Below the pieces are notes generated by a model. The model had not been told where the DNA came from. It searched no databases and was given only the letters and a program-made list of their open reading frames with translations. Below, piece after piece: positions 51,023 to 61,771 of a stretch of DNA of 64,000 bases. The stretch spans positions 3,164,501-3,228,500 of the forward strand of contig OX359200.1 in the NCBI GenBank assembly GCA_947172415.1. Reading direction: 5' to 3'. The stretch's first letter is position 1, and every line of letters begins with the position of its first letter. A program made the translations under genes and the position numbers. The stretch is from Chondrosia reniformis (lineage: Eukaryota > Porifera > Demospongiae > Chondrillida > Chondrillidae).

Positions 51023-54000
51023 TCAACAGATAGATGTCGCCTCAATATCCTCACAGCCGAACAGAGAACAGTTCTCTGCATCGCTCTCAATTACTTCTAC
51101 TGCACTTTTTGACAGCTTAGGAATTCCCCTAAGGTCTTCCAGGAGCGTCTCCACTGTCCCCAAAGCACCAATTATCATCGGGACTACCTTAATTCGGTAG
51201 CCCCTAAATTGTTTCCTCATATCAGTCGCCAGCTTCTGGTACTTTTGGAACTTCTCTTGCCATCTTCCATTAATGTTGCTGTCAGTAGGAACTGACATTT
51301 CAATAATGTAGATGAACTTACATAGCCGATCCTCAACCACTAAGGCTGGCCTTCTTTCTGTCATCACTTTATCTGTTGGGATGCTAGGATCCCACAAGAT
51401 TTTGACAGACCTATTCTCATAGACTGGTTTTGCTTCTAGTTTGTACCAGGGCTCTTCCTGCTTGAATCCATATTCTTTCAACAATCTCCACAACACTATC
51501 AGTATTGCCCGGTCATGTCTCTCTTTGTAGAGAGAAAATCACTTGGGCTCACACATGTTTAGTATGTGTCTGACTGTTTCCATAGCCTTGCCACATTCTC
51601 CGCACATTAGGAGGCTAGAATTCCTCAGAATCCTATTTCTGTACCACCCAGTGTGCAGCACATCACCTTGGGCTCCGAGAATCAGAGCCCCAGTTTGAGG
51701 TCTTAGTCTCCCCTCAGAAAGCCACACATAAGACTCCCTATGTGACTTGTCTAAGGTATGAGCCCTGGTGAGACTTTTCGGCTAGGTTACTTTTTAATCT
51801 TTCAGTCTGAGCCTCCCGGAGCTCACATGCCACTCTCCTCCATTCTCTTACACTATTTTGTGAGGGATCTGTCTTTAGCCACATTTCCGGTTCTAGTTCT
51901 AGTCCGTTGCTTCCAAGTATCAATCTGGCTTCTTTCAAGACAGTCCTCCTCTGCTTTGAGCACTCCAGCCAATTTTGGTGTTTAACCACAACAGCTGTGA
52001 GTGGATCATTGGCAGTATGGAGGTATCTTGCCAGATTCACAACAGCCCTGTTGTGATCCAAAGGAAAACTACAGAGCCTCTACCACCTTGAGAGCGAGGC
52101 AAGTTCACTCTCTCAATGGCAGAGTTATAGTGATGACACTGGTACTTTCTCATGATCTTTCTCACCATTCGGTCCAGTTTTGGAAGCTCACCTTGTGTCC
52201 ACCGCAAAACTGGGTTAGAGTTATCTCAATAGAGAGGCACACAACATGTTAGAGGCTTCTGCAGCATTCTTGCCATTGAGGTGAGAGCCCCACACTTTGT
52301 GGAGTCTCCTCCTCAATTCATTGATCAAGCAAGCTTTGGCTTTGCTGTCATCTACCTCAAACAGTTGTTCTAGCCCTAGGTACTTCTAAGTAGTACCTTT
52401 TTCAAGGCTCCTTATGGATTCTTCACTGCGTTCAGGGTTGTCTGGGCCAGCCAGAACTTTCCCTTTTCGCATGTGAGCTGTTCCACACTTTCTCACTCCA
52501 AACCTCATGCCAATGGCATTTGAGGTTTTCTCCACACATTCCATGGCTTTCCTGAGTGTATCAGGCCCTCCAGCATATATCTTAAGGTCATCCATGTACA
52601 ACAAGTGTGACATGGTGTTCCTTTCCCCATTATGCCAGAGGGTATATCCCTTGGTTCTGTTAAGAACTTGGGATATGGGAGCTATGGCCAGACAAAAGAG
52701 GAGTGGCGATAAGGAGCCTCCTTGGAAGAGTCCCCTGTTATATTTAACAGGGGTGCTCCTAACCACCTTCTCCGCAGTCCTCAACTCAAGCTCAGTAGCC
52801 CAGTATTTGGAGAAGAGCTCTATAGACCTCCGGATCCAACCTGGGCACTTGATGGTTTTTAGCACCTTCATCACCCACTTGTGAGGGACTCTGTCATATG
52901 CCTTCTCATAATCGATCCATGCCACACTAAGTGGCTTACCCATAATTTTGGCATCTATACCGATTGATTGATCCAGCAATAGACAGTCCACACAGCCCCA
53001 CCTCCCTTTCCTCATGGCTCAACGAGCCATAGGCAAAAGATCATTAGTGTAGGTGTAAGTGAGTAATTCCAACGCAATGAATGCCTTACAGCCTTGTACA
53101 TTGTGTTGAGACACGCAATAGGTCGGTAGTTGGCCGCACTTTTCAGGTCACCTTTTTGGGGATGAGTAGAGTGCAACCCCTTGTAAGCCAGTCTGGGACT
53201 GACAGATCTCCGCTCACCACCCTCCGTAGTACATCTACCAAGGCAGACTGTGCAGAGGGGAGTGCTTTCCATCAAAAAGTGTGGATGCCATCCAGCCCAG
53301 GGGCTGACCCGCTTTTTGCCTTTTTCAAGGCTTTCCTCAGTTTGGTCTCATCAATGCTATCGGGACCTTCAGAGGAGGTTCCATCCACCCTCTTTTTGGT
53401 TTCCTTTAGCCATTCTTTCACCCCTGGGTCGTCTTTGTTGACCTTACCAACAGTACCTACAATCTTTGTCCAAAAGTCTCTTACTACCTCAATTGAGGGA
53501 GCTTCATTGGAGGTTGGAACATTACCATTCATCCGGAACTTTTTTTGGGTATACCAAAGGTGGTTTTGTTTCTGGAATTTCCTGCATTCAGCCTATCTTC
53601 ACTCTTGTAGGGTCCAGACCCTGAGTTTCCTCAGTGTCTGTTCCTGGGCTCTGATCAGCACATTCAGGTTTAATTAATGGAACTCCTTCCTAAGCTTTCT
53701 TCGGAATACTTTCTAGCGTTTGGTCATAGGATTATTACTCTGTTGAAGCGCTCTTTCCACATCTAACCAGGCAAGCAGTCTTCTAAACCTAAGCCTTTGG
53801 CCTTCCTGTCACTTTTGTGACCTCCCTGTCTCTTACTACTCTTTTCATTGTCTGATTTCCTTCCCTGGTTGCATGGCTGCGATTCATTGGTTGTTTTTCC
53901 CCTCACAGCCATAGCAACAGTGTAGACCAGGCAGTTAAGGTGCCAGGCCGATCTAGGGCCTTCCTGCCACGCTTTCTCCACCCAATCATTGGCCTCCTGA

Positions 54001-54911
54001 AGCAGTGCCGCATCAATATGGTTGAACCGCACCGCCCCACAGGGTTTTCTATCAGCAAAATCTCCAGGTTTCTTTCGGAGACAGGCATCTTTTGCTTTAC
54101 CTAAAAGTTGCATCAGATGATCATTGCCACTTGTCCTGGGACTGGGATGATCATGTGTGGGAGTTTCAACAGGGCTTGTAAACAGCTCACCATTTTGTCC
54201 AGTCCCAGCCTGAACTTGGTGAGGCTCTTCCTGTCCCTGGGCTCTCACACCCTCCTCCACAGTCTCAGTGGGGTGGCTACACTACGAGAGTCAGGTTCCT
54301 CAAGGTTTAGTCTCGAGAGACCTTGACCTCTTCGGATTCTACTAACTCTCGTAGTTAGTGCTACCTTTGTGGTTTGGCATTTTAACATTCCAAGCCTGGT
54401 ATAACCGCTCGGCATACCCCTTTTCCATGGGCTTACTTTGTCGGTAGAGCTCCATGAGGATATTATCCCTCTGAAGGTTCCAGATCACCCCTTGGATCCT
54501 TCTCCTTCTAGAGGCACCTTGCGGTGCATCATTAACCAAATCTAAATCATGGCTACCAGTTACTTGCAGTACTCCGTCTCCCACCAAGTTCCTTTTGGCT
54601 TGGAAGGCAAGGGTTTGACCTGTCTGAGGCAAATGTGGGTATTTGCTCAGCCATTCCCGCTCTAAAAGCTTCTGATAGCCACCTCTTTTGAGTTCAGATC
54701 GCTCATAGCAATCAATTAGTGCCCTAACCATTTCCTCAGTCCAGAGGGCTGGTTGGCCCGTCATGGGGACCGAAGAAAGGCTATTCCATTCAGGTACATC
54801 TACCTGTGAGGCACCAGTGGAATCACCTATTCTGGTTGACCCAGGGGTTTCTTCACCACTGGTGCACCTAGGCCACAGCCTGTCTTGAAAATTATCATTC
54901 TCGTGACGCAA
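51023..54911 (-). pseudogene. RT2 polyprotein, copy b, broken
   Basis: Domain order in coding direction: an N-terminal part with a Myb/SANT-like helix region (WTEEMVRALIDCYERS to about codon 110, in 54911-54342), ended by an in-frame TAG at 54342-54344; a basic linker (54260-53763); pre-polymerase sequence (53532-53272, ending SGSAPGLDGIHTF); and polymerase pieces (53275-53012, 53015-52386) with NYRPIACLNTMYKAV, catalytic WIDYEKAYDRVPHKW, QGGSLSPLLF and LLYMDDLKIY. A TAG at 52386-52388 ends that frame. Later pieces (52061-51738, 51727-51539, 51496-51023) carry the CCHC finger and RRPALVV…IYIIEMSVP, in which the nuclease's PD has become PA. The set defines a single-ORF R2-like element with a DNA-binding N-terminus and a restriction-like endonuclease. 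At least five frame breaks make it non-functional. Confidence 0.85.
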
Positions 54912-55113
54912 CGTAACCCAGTGAAACTGTCAGATGGGGGGTTAGCCCATGCTGACAGGGAGGCTGATTTAGCCACAGGATGCCACATGAAGGGCTAAGC
55001 ACCCTGCTCCATCGGGGGATTGAACTGGACAATACCCATCCTCTTGTCAGCTCGGAACCGCAGCTTCCAATTCCCACGACCCTCCAATTCCCACGACTAA
55101 CTAACGACAAACA

Positions 55114-55641
55114 AGTACGTACAACCAGTAAATATATCTAGTTACTTGTACATACAACTTCTACATACAACTAGTACATACAACTAGTATATACACCTCG
55201 TACACACAACTAGTACATAGAAGTAGTACATACAACCAGTAGATATATCTAGCTACTAGTACATACAATTAGTACATACAACTATTACATTCAACTAGTA
55301 CATAGAGCTAGTATATACAACTGGTACATACAACGAGTATATACAGCTAGTACATATAACAAGTACATACATCAATTTAACACGACTAGCACAAAAACTA
55401 ACACATAGAACTAGTATATACAATTATTACATACAACTAGTACATACAACAATTACACAAAACTAGTGCATACAACTAGTCAATTTAACTACATAAAATT
55501 AGTACATACAACTAGTACATATGCCTACTACATAAAACAAGTATATACATATAACTAGTACATACAGCTACTAACTAGAACATATATACAACTAGTAAAT
55601 ACAACTAGTACATACAGTTAATACATAAAACTAGTACAAAC
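55114..55641. repeat. 13-bp minisatellite right of RT2-b
   Basis: Starts with the right target duplication (55114-55124). Then, from about 55190, it repeats the satellite segment found to the left of the element near 50200-50600 with few differences. Confidence 0.92.
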
Positions 55642-56021
55642 AAGTATTTTGAGTTTAAAAACTCGTAGGGCTGCCGCACCCCGAATTAACCCGAACTACT
55701 TGGCTGCATCGTTGGGATTTAATATATTTATTCGTAATACTAACGATTGGGGACCTTTAAGTGTCCGGAACTTTATAAATAACGATGAAAAAACTTCGTT
55801 AACTAAAGCTTCCTGGACGCCGCCATTGGCAAAAACGATGTATTGACGTATAAATTAAGTGTTACAGTAGTTACGTATTAACTCGTATTATAAATATATC
55901 GACGTATAAAATAAGTGTTAAAATAGTTGCGTATCAACTTGTATTATATATATATCTTTCCGTAACATGAAGCCATACAACATAATCGGCAAATGAAAAC
56001 AATATAAGGGGCTGCCTCTGA
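55642..56021 (+). mobile_element. GC-hairpin element, copy E4 (near full length)
   Basis: About 380 bp. It opens AAGTATTTTGAGTTTAAAA, with the inverted partner CCCGAACTACTT about 45 nt later forming the 5' hairpin. It then runs through GGATTTAATATATT, TTCGTTAACTAAAGCTTCC, two related ~55-bp stretches around GTATAAA(T/A)TAAGTGTTA, and ends GGGGCTGCCTCTG. TACAAAC stands on both sides (near 55635 and 56025), a possible 7-bp duplication, although it is also a satellite variant. It has no coding capacity. Confidence 0.75.
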
Positions 56022-58130
56022 CTAATACAAACAACTAGTACATACAACTACTTACTAGTACCTACAACTAGTAAAAACAACTACTACATATAACTAGAAC
56101 ATATAACAATTACACACAACTAGTACATACAACTAGTACATATAACTATTCACATACAACTAGTACATACAACAATTACACACAACTAGTACATACAGCC
56201 AGTACCTACAACTAGTACATATAATTAGTACATACAACAATTACGCACAACTAGTACATACAACTAGTACATACAACTACTTACTAATACCTACAACTAG
56301 TAAAAACAACTACTACATATAATTAGTATATACAACAATTACACACAACTAGTACATACAGCCAGTACCTACAACTAGTACATATAATTAGTACATACAA
56401 CAATTACGCACAACTAGTACATACAACTAGTACATACAACTACTTACTAATACCTACAACTAGTAAAAACAACTACTACATATAATTAGTATATACAACA
56501 CTTACGCACAACTGGTACATACAACTAGTACAAATAACTAAATACAACTAGCACATTCAACTAGTACATACACCAAGTGTGTACAACTAGTACATACAAC
56601 AGTTACACACACCTAGTACATACAGCTAGTTCATATAACTAGTACATACAACAATTACGCACAATTTGTACATTCAACAAGTACATATAACTAAATGCAA
56701 CTAGTACATACAACTAGTACATGCAATTAGTAAATAAAGACTGTTACTAGTACAAACATTTAGTACATTCAACTAGTACATACAACGAGTACATGCAACT
56801 ACTTACTAGTACATACAACTAGTACACACAATTAGTACTTACAACTGGTACATATAACTAGTACATACAACTAGTTTCTACTACATAAAACTAGTACATA
56901 CATCTGGGAACTACAATTAGTAAATATAACTAGTACATACAACAATTACACACAATTAGTACATACAATTAGTACATATTACTAGTTCATACAACTAGTA
57001 TATACAACTAATGTCTGGTACATACAACTAGTACATACAATTAGTACTTACAACTAGTACAATCAGCTAGTACATAAATCTACTTATTTGTACATAAAAC
57101 TTGTACATACACCTAGTACATGCAACTACTTACTAGTACATACAACTAGTATATACAATTAGTGCAAAAAACTAGTACATATAACCAGTACATGCAACTA
57201 CTGACTAGTACACTCAACCAGTACATACAATTTGTGCATTCAACTAGTACATATAACTAGAACATACAACAATTACACACGCCTAGTCCATAAAATTAGT
57301 ACATACAACTAGTACATACAACTAGTACATATAACTAGTACATACAACTAGTACATACAACTAGTACATACAATTAGTGCCTACAACTAGTACATATAAC
57401 TAGTACATACAGCTAGTGCATACAACTAGTTACTAGTATATACAACTAGTACCTACAAGTAGCACATATAACCAGCAAGAACATGCAAGAAGTTAACAGT
57501 ATATACAACTAGTACCTACAATTAGTACATACAACTAGTACCTACAAATAGTACATACAACTAGTACATATAACTAGACAATACAAAAAATACACAACTA
57601 GTATATACAACTAGTACAAAGAAGTTGTACATACAACTACTTACTATTACATACAACTATTACAACAACTAGTAACTGCTACTAGTATATATAACTAGTA
57701 CATACAACTAGTATGCACATCTAGTCACTAGGTCATTCAACTAGTACATAAAACTAAAACTAGAAAATATATACAGCTAGTACATAGCACTAGTACATTC
57801 AACATGTACATACAACTAGTACATACAACTAGTACATGCAACTAGTACATACAACTAGTACAAACATCTAGTTACTGGTGCATACAACTGGTAAATAAAA
57901 CTAGTACATGTAACTATTACATACAATAACTAACTAGAACATATATATAACTAGTACTTGCAACTAGTACATACAACAAGTACATAAACCTAGTACATTC
58001 AACCAGTCCATACAACTAGTACTCACAGGTAGTACACACAACTAGTGCATATAATAGTACATACTACAATTACACAAAACTAGTACATCCACCTAGTACA
58101 TATAACTAGTACATACAACTAGTAATTTTT
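56022..58130. repeat. 13-bp minisatellite with ~165-220-bp units
   Basis: Satellite only. Between about 56038 and 56510 a block with the order CAACTACTTACTA, CCTACAACTAGTAAAAACAA, CAACAATTACACACAAC and CAGCCAGTACCTACAACTAG occurs three times. The second and third copies are nearly identical, so the expansion is recent. Clean monomer runs are at 57300-57370. Confidence 0.92.
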
Positions 58131-61100
58131 AATTTTTAATTTATTAAATGATTTAGAAAAAACTGAATTACAGCAAGTATTATAAACAATAATGAAATGA
58201 TGACATGGTAAATAACTTGAAATACGTTTGTCAATAGTACAGATTGTTTTATATGTGTCTGTTTTTAACTTGCATCCAGATCATGGTCTTTGAATATAAC
58301 TGTGCCTGCTTGTCTGTCAGGAAGGATGCTAATCTCTTGTATGTGACTGTTGCTGCTGTGCCCATCCCACCCCTGGCAGAGAAGACTAGTAGGGTGAATG
58401 AGCCATGTTCCACTTCGAGGATCCTCCTTTCATAGCAGCGCCTCTTCTCTCTTTCATGTCTCCTGTATACTGACTCCATGGTGGACTTAAAGGTATTTGG
58501 TGCGTAAGGGTTGAAGACCCTTATGTCAAAAATTGCACCCTGGTGCTTGTCCCCCCAGAAGCCCTGTGCACGCACGTCCAGTCTCGCCCCATCCTCGGTG
58601 TTCGCAGTTCTGTGCTGGAATTGTTCTCATAAAAGTGTTTGGAGATCCGGTTCCCCAGCAACATTGTGGCAGACCTCTGCAAGGAGGTTAGCAGTGATGT
58701 CTCTCACGTCGTTATGCCTGAGTGAAGGAAATCCACCATGTGCACAGCTCAAAGCATGCTCCACCATTAAATGCTTCCCACAGACACAATTACCTGGTGG
58801 GTCAGTTTCCATCCATAGCGTAGGCTAAGTGCATCCTGGAATGTACCTTTGTGTAGGTTGAACCCATGTTCAGTTAGGGGTAGCACTCCTAGCCAGCTAG
58901 ATGCACCCTTCTCACGGCCACAATCCATAGACTTCTGCAGATCAGTGGAAAGGTTCTTGCGCAGTAAGGCGGCCTCAGCATTCTGTTTTCGGCATTGCTG
59001 AGCCTTGACTTTTTTGTCCTTGGTTTGCTCAATCTCTACCCTTGAAGGATAGGTTTGGTGTTGTTGAAGAATGTGCGCCGTCAGTGATCCTGTTATCTGT
59101 TGCTAACTGTCAAACATGAAGTTTGCGGACTTGGTGGGGTTGGGAATACCAAGGCTACCCAGTCTATTGGGAAGTGCTAACAGGTCGCTCTCTTGTTCCG
59201 TGAAGGCACTTCTGCCTGTGAGAGCTGGTAAGCATTTGTAGCGAATGGCATTCTCAAGAGGCTGAATGAGGTCACTGATGTTGGGGATCGTTCTCGACAA
59301 GTGCGTCCACTTACTGGAGAGGCCATGTGTCATAGCAGCGTATGCTGCATGCGGCTGGCTTCTGGTAATAACTGCCAACCGCTCCACTTCTCTTACCCAC
59401 TCCTGAACCTTGCCCGTCACATATGTCTCCACAAAGGTCTGAGACCCCAGTGCAGCCCCTAGACGTCTCTGCCCTTCTCTGGTAATCTGCACATCAGTAC
59501 CTTGAAACAGTTCAGCAGCCCGGGCTGTATGTTCCTCCTTGACAAAGAGCCATGACTTTGAGGCATTCGCATGATAACCGAAGTCTGGTCAAATCTCCTC
59601 CTTTATCCCACCAATGTTTAAGCTGATGGAGTTGGCCACTGGCAGAGGCATCATCAGCGAACCAGACTTGCTTTGCCTGACTCAACTTGTCCAGTTTGTG
59701 GATGAGAGTATAGTGGCAATGACATACATTGCTATTGCCAGGGGATCACCCTGAGTCATACCCTCTCTGGAGTAAATAATTTCTCCGTCAACAAACAGCT
59801 GGGCATCAGCACGGTATATATTCACTTTTGCAAGGGCAATTGATGGGCAAAGACGCAAGATGTTCTGAAGGGCAACTTGTCTGTTCAGGGAGTTGAAGGC
59901 ATTCATTGCATCTACCAGCAGTACTGCCTCGATGTTGGCATCTTGGACTTTTGGGCCTGCAGCAGCCAACACTGCTTTGCTGATAATCCTTCTGACCACT
60001 TCACCCATCCCTACTGGTCTAATCCCAGGACATTTGTCTAGGGCCACTTGTCTACAGGCAGTGAAGGCATCCAGGCCGGTGGGATCCACAAATTGCTGGC
60101 AGATGTGACGTACTACCATAGCCATTGCTTCATGCAGGTCCGCCGACTCCTTTCTAATTGATGACAGAAGGCGCCTCCCACCAGCAGCATCCATTCCTGA
60201 TGGCCCTGCAGCCCCGTTTATTCTTAGGGCAATATGATGTATTAGAGGGCCATTGATCTGTTCATATAGGATAGGATGGGGAGTCTTGGTGGAATATTCT
60301 TCATTTATAACTACAGACATCTTGAGGGTTTGTGCTTCCGGATGCTTTTCCATCAATACCTCCCAAACAGTCCTACTTTCACCAGCACCACCTGGGACAC
60401 AACTGTCGAGGCTCAGTCTCCCTCCTCTGCTGTGATCGCTCAGAAGTTGAATGGCCGCTCGAACATTGCCCATGAACATGAGATTGGCAAAGGAACGTGC
60501 TACCTGGGCGTTGAAACTTTCTCTGGAGAGGGAGTTGGTTCTGGAAGAAGGGCATCAATATCTCCCTGTTTCCACGATGTCAGCCTGCGCTATAGGCCTA
60601 TAGGATGCTCCTTTGTTTTGGCAGATCTATGTGGCTTCTGAAGTAGTAAGGCAGTCATTGTCATCACACACTTAAGGGCAATTTGTTCCAGCGGAGAATT
60701 CTGGGTATAGGCATGGTATAGGTGACCAATTTCTGAAACGAAAGCTTTACCCACCTTAATTGAGGGAACCTTAAATGGTTTCCACACCAATGGACAGTCT
60801 CTGTGTAGGTATGATTTATCACTTCTGTTAATGTGGCTCCATCTACCTCACCCCATTTGAAGTTTGGCTCCTGGACTGCTGTAAATGATGGCAGGACGTT
60901 CGATGAGTCCTGGATATCCTCAATATATTCAAGGTTCTGGCCATCCAGGGTTGCTCCTGGGGTATCCTGGGTATCTGGGACGGCCAATATACTGACAGGA
61001 ACAGAGTCGGTTAGGTTGTGTTCTTCTGGAACAGCCATGCTGTCTGATCCATCACCATTTGATCCTTGATGGTCGTCAATGTTGCAGCAACGTCCTCTTC

Positions 61101-61282
61101 TTATTGGGAGGCAATCAGAGCAGCGGTTCCTTGATTGAGCGCAGGAACAATTTAGACATCTGCTGTTACCGTTGCACCGGCAGCAGATTGGCATTCTTCT
61201 CAAAATCTCAGTGCGATTCTCAATCAATCACTCAATCAAAACACGAGGTGTCACCATTTTTTCTTTTTTCACATATTATACA
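58131..61282 (-). mobile_element. Non-LTR retroelement RT1, copy B (3.15 kb)
   Basis: The longer RT1 copy. The 3' end is on the left with an A/T-rich tail (minus strand: AATAAATTAAAAATTAAAAA). The 5' end is on the right (CACATATTAT near 61280), the same terminus as copy A. The 3' UTR is about 120 nt (58131-58248). Both copies enter satellite at an equivalent phase (CATGCAACTAG versus CATACTACAAG). Coding sequence is broken by several frameshifts, but the C-terminal part missing in copy A is present. Confidence 0.87.
58249..61227 (-). pseudogene. RT1 reverse transcriptase polyprotein, copy B, broken
   Basis: In coding order: 61227-60664 with a Cys-rich N-terminus (CCRCNGNSRCLNCSC, then CSDCLPIRRGRCCN), probably zinc-binding; a frameshift near 60770; a degraded stretch at 60590-60480; then 60479-59682 with NEEYSTKTPHPILYEQINGP, motif A VDAMNAFNSLNRQ and motif B REGMTQGDPLA. 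Another frame carries FADDASAGG. After a frameshift shared with copy A (near 59600) comes 59492-59103 (thumb region, LGAALGSQTFVETYV). The C-terminal part (58812-58249) has a C-x-C-x7-H-x3-C finger (CVCGKHLMVEHALSC), RHNDVRD, an in-frame stop near 58627, then LDVRAQGFWG…AIFDIRVFNPYAP and EVEHGSFTLLVFSARGGMG. The family is widespread in cnidarian and sponge genomes. The D…FDIR region may be a restriction-like nuclease, by analogy with R2 types. Confidence 0.83.
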
Positions 61283-61505
61283 TACTACAAGTATATATTA
61301 CAAGTACATAAAACTATTACATACAATTGGAACATACAACTAGCACTTTACCAGTACACAAAATTACTACATACAATTAGAACATGCAACTACTACTTCC
61401 ATTTGAGTAAATACAACTAGAACCTCTACTAGTAATGAGTACTTACAACTAGTACATACAACTATATTGTACATTTAAATAGTAAATTCAATTTGTACAC
61501 ACTTG
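61283..61505. repeat. 13-bp minisatellite between RT1-B and RT2-c
   Basis: 220 bp of diverged satellite matching, variant by variant, the segments at about 26870-27070 and 22920-23130 (CAACTACTACTTCCATTTGAG, GAGTACTTACAACTAG, TTGTACATTTAAATAGTA). It is the last satellite in the window. Confidence 0.88.
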
Positions 61506-61540
61506 AAAAACAAAAGCCTTAACGGAAAACCTTGTTACTT

Positions 61541-61564
61541 CTTGCCTTAGTGTACTAAGGCAAG
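61541..61564 (-). other. Conserved 3'-UTR hairpin, RT2 copy c
   Basis: CTTGCCTTAG (61541-61550) and CTAAGGCAAG (61555-61564) with loop TGTA. The stem is identical in all three copies and only loop bases differ. Confidence 0.7.
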
Positions 61565-61771
61565 GAGTATCTGGCTTGGACAACCCTCAGTCAGTTATGT
61601 TTTCCTTTCTTTGGGTTTTTAGCCAGAAGCCTCGGCTTTTCCTCCTTCCGACAGCAGCAGACGGGTGCACGTCGGGCCAAAGTTGACCGTCATAATAGGA
61701 GGGAGTACCTCCATACACCAATCCACCACTGCTTTCCAGAGGTCGACATGCAAGGACTGGGACAGGACTAC

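Larger units (their letters stand above)
50743..55113 (-). mobile_element. R2-like non-LTR retroelement RT2, copy b (4.37 kb, complete ends)
   Basis: The longest RT2 copy. The 11-bp direct repeat AGTACGTACAA flanks it exactly (50732-50742 and 55114-55124). It contains ACGTAC, rare in the array where ACATAC is normal, so this is a strong target site duplication. The 3' end is on the left (…AAGGCTTTT on the minus strand). The 5' UTR is on the right, about 200 nt, with a doubled TCGTGGGAATTGGA near 55068-55098. The coding region carries several frameshifts and stops, so the copy is dead, but it shows the complete domain order of the family. Confidence 0.9.

Noticed and set aside
52507-52884. Plus-strand ORFs inside RT2 (also at 63279-63656)
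   Set aside because: They are antisense shadows of the polymerase ORF, open because the coding strand is constrained.
58511-58828. Plus-strand ORF inside RT1 copy B
   Set aside because: It is an antisense shadow of the zinc-finger/nuclease part. The minus strand carries the recognisable motifs.
3890-61505. CRISPR-like array
   Set aside because: The repeats are 13 bp, degenerate, head to tail and without unique spacers, and the setting is eukaryotic.
3890-61505. Telomeric or CENP-B-box sequence
   Set aside because: I found no TTAGGG-type run or CENP-B-box-like motif. A centromere or subtelomere role stays unproven.
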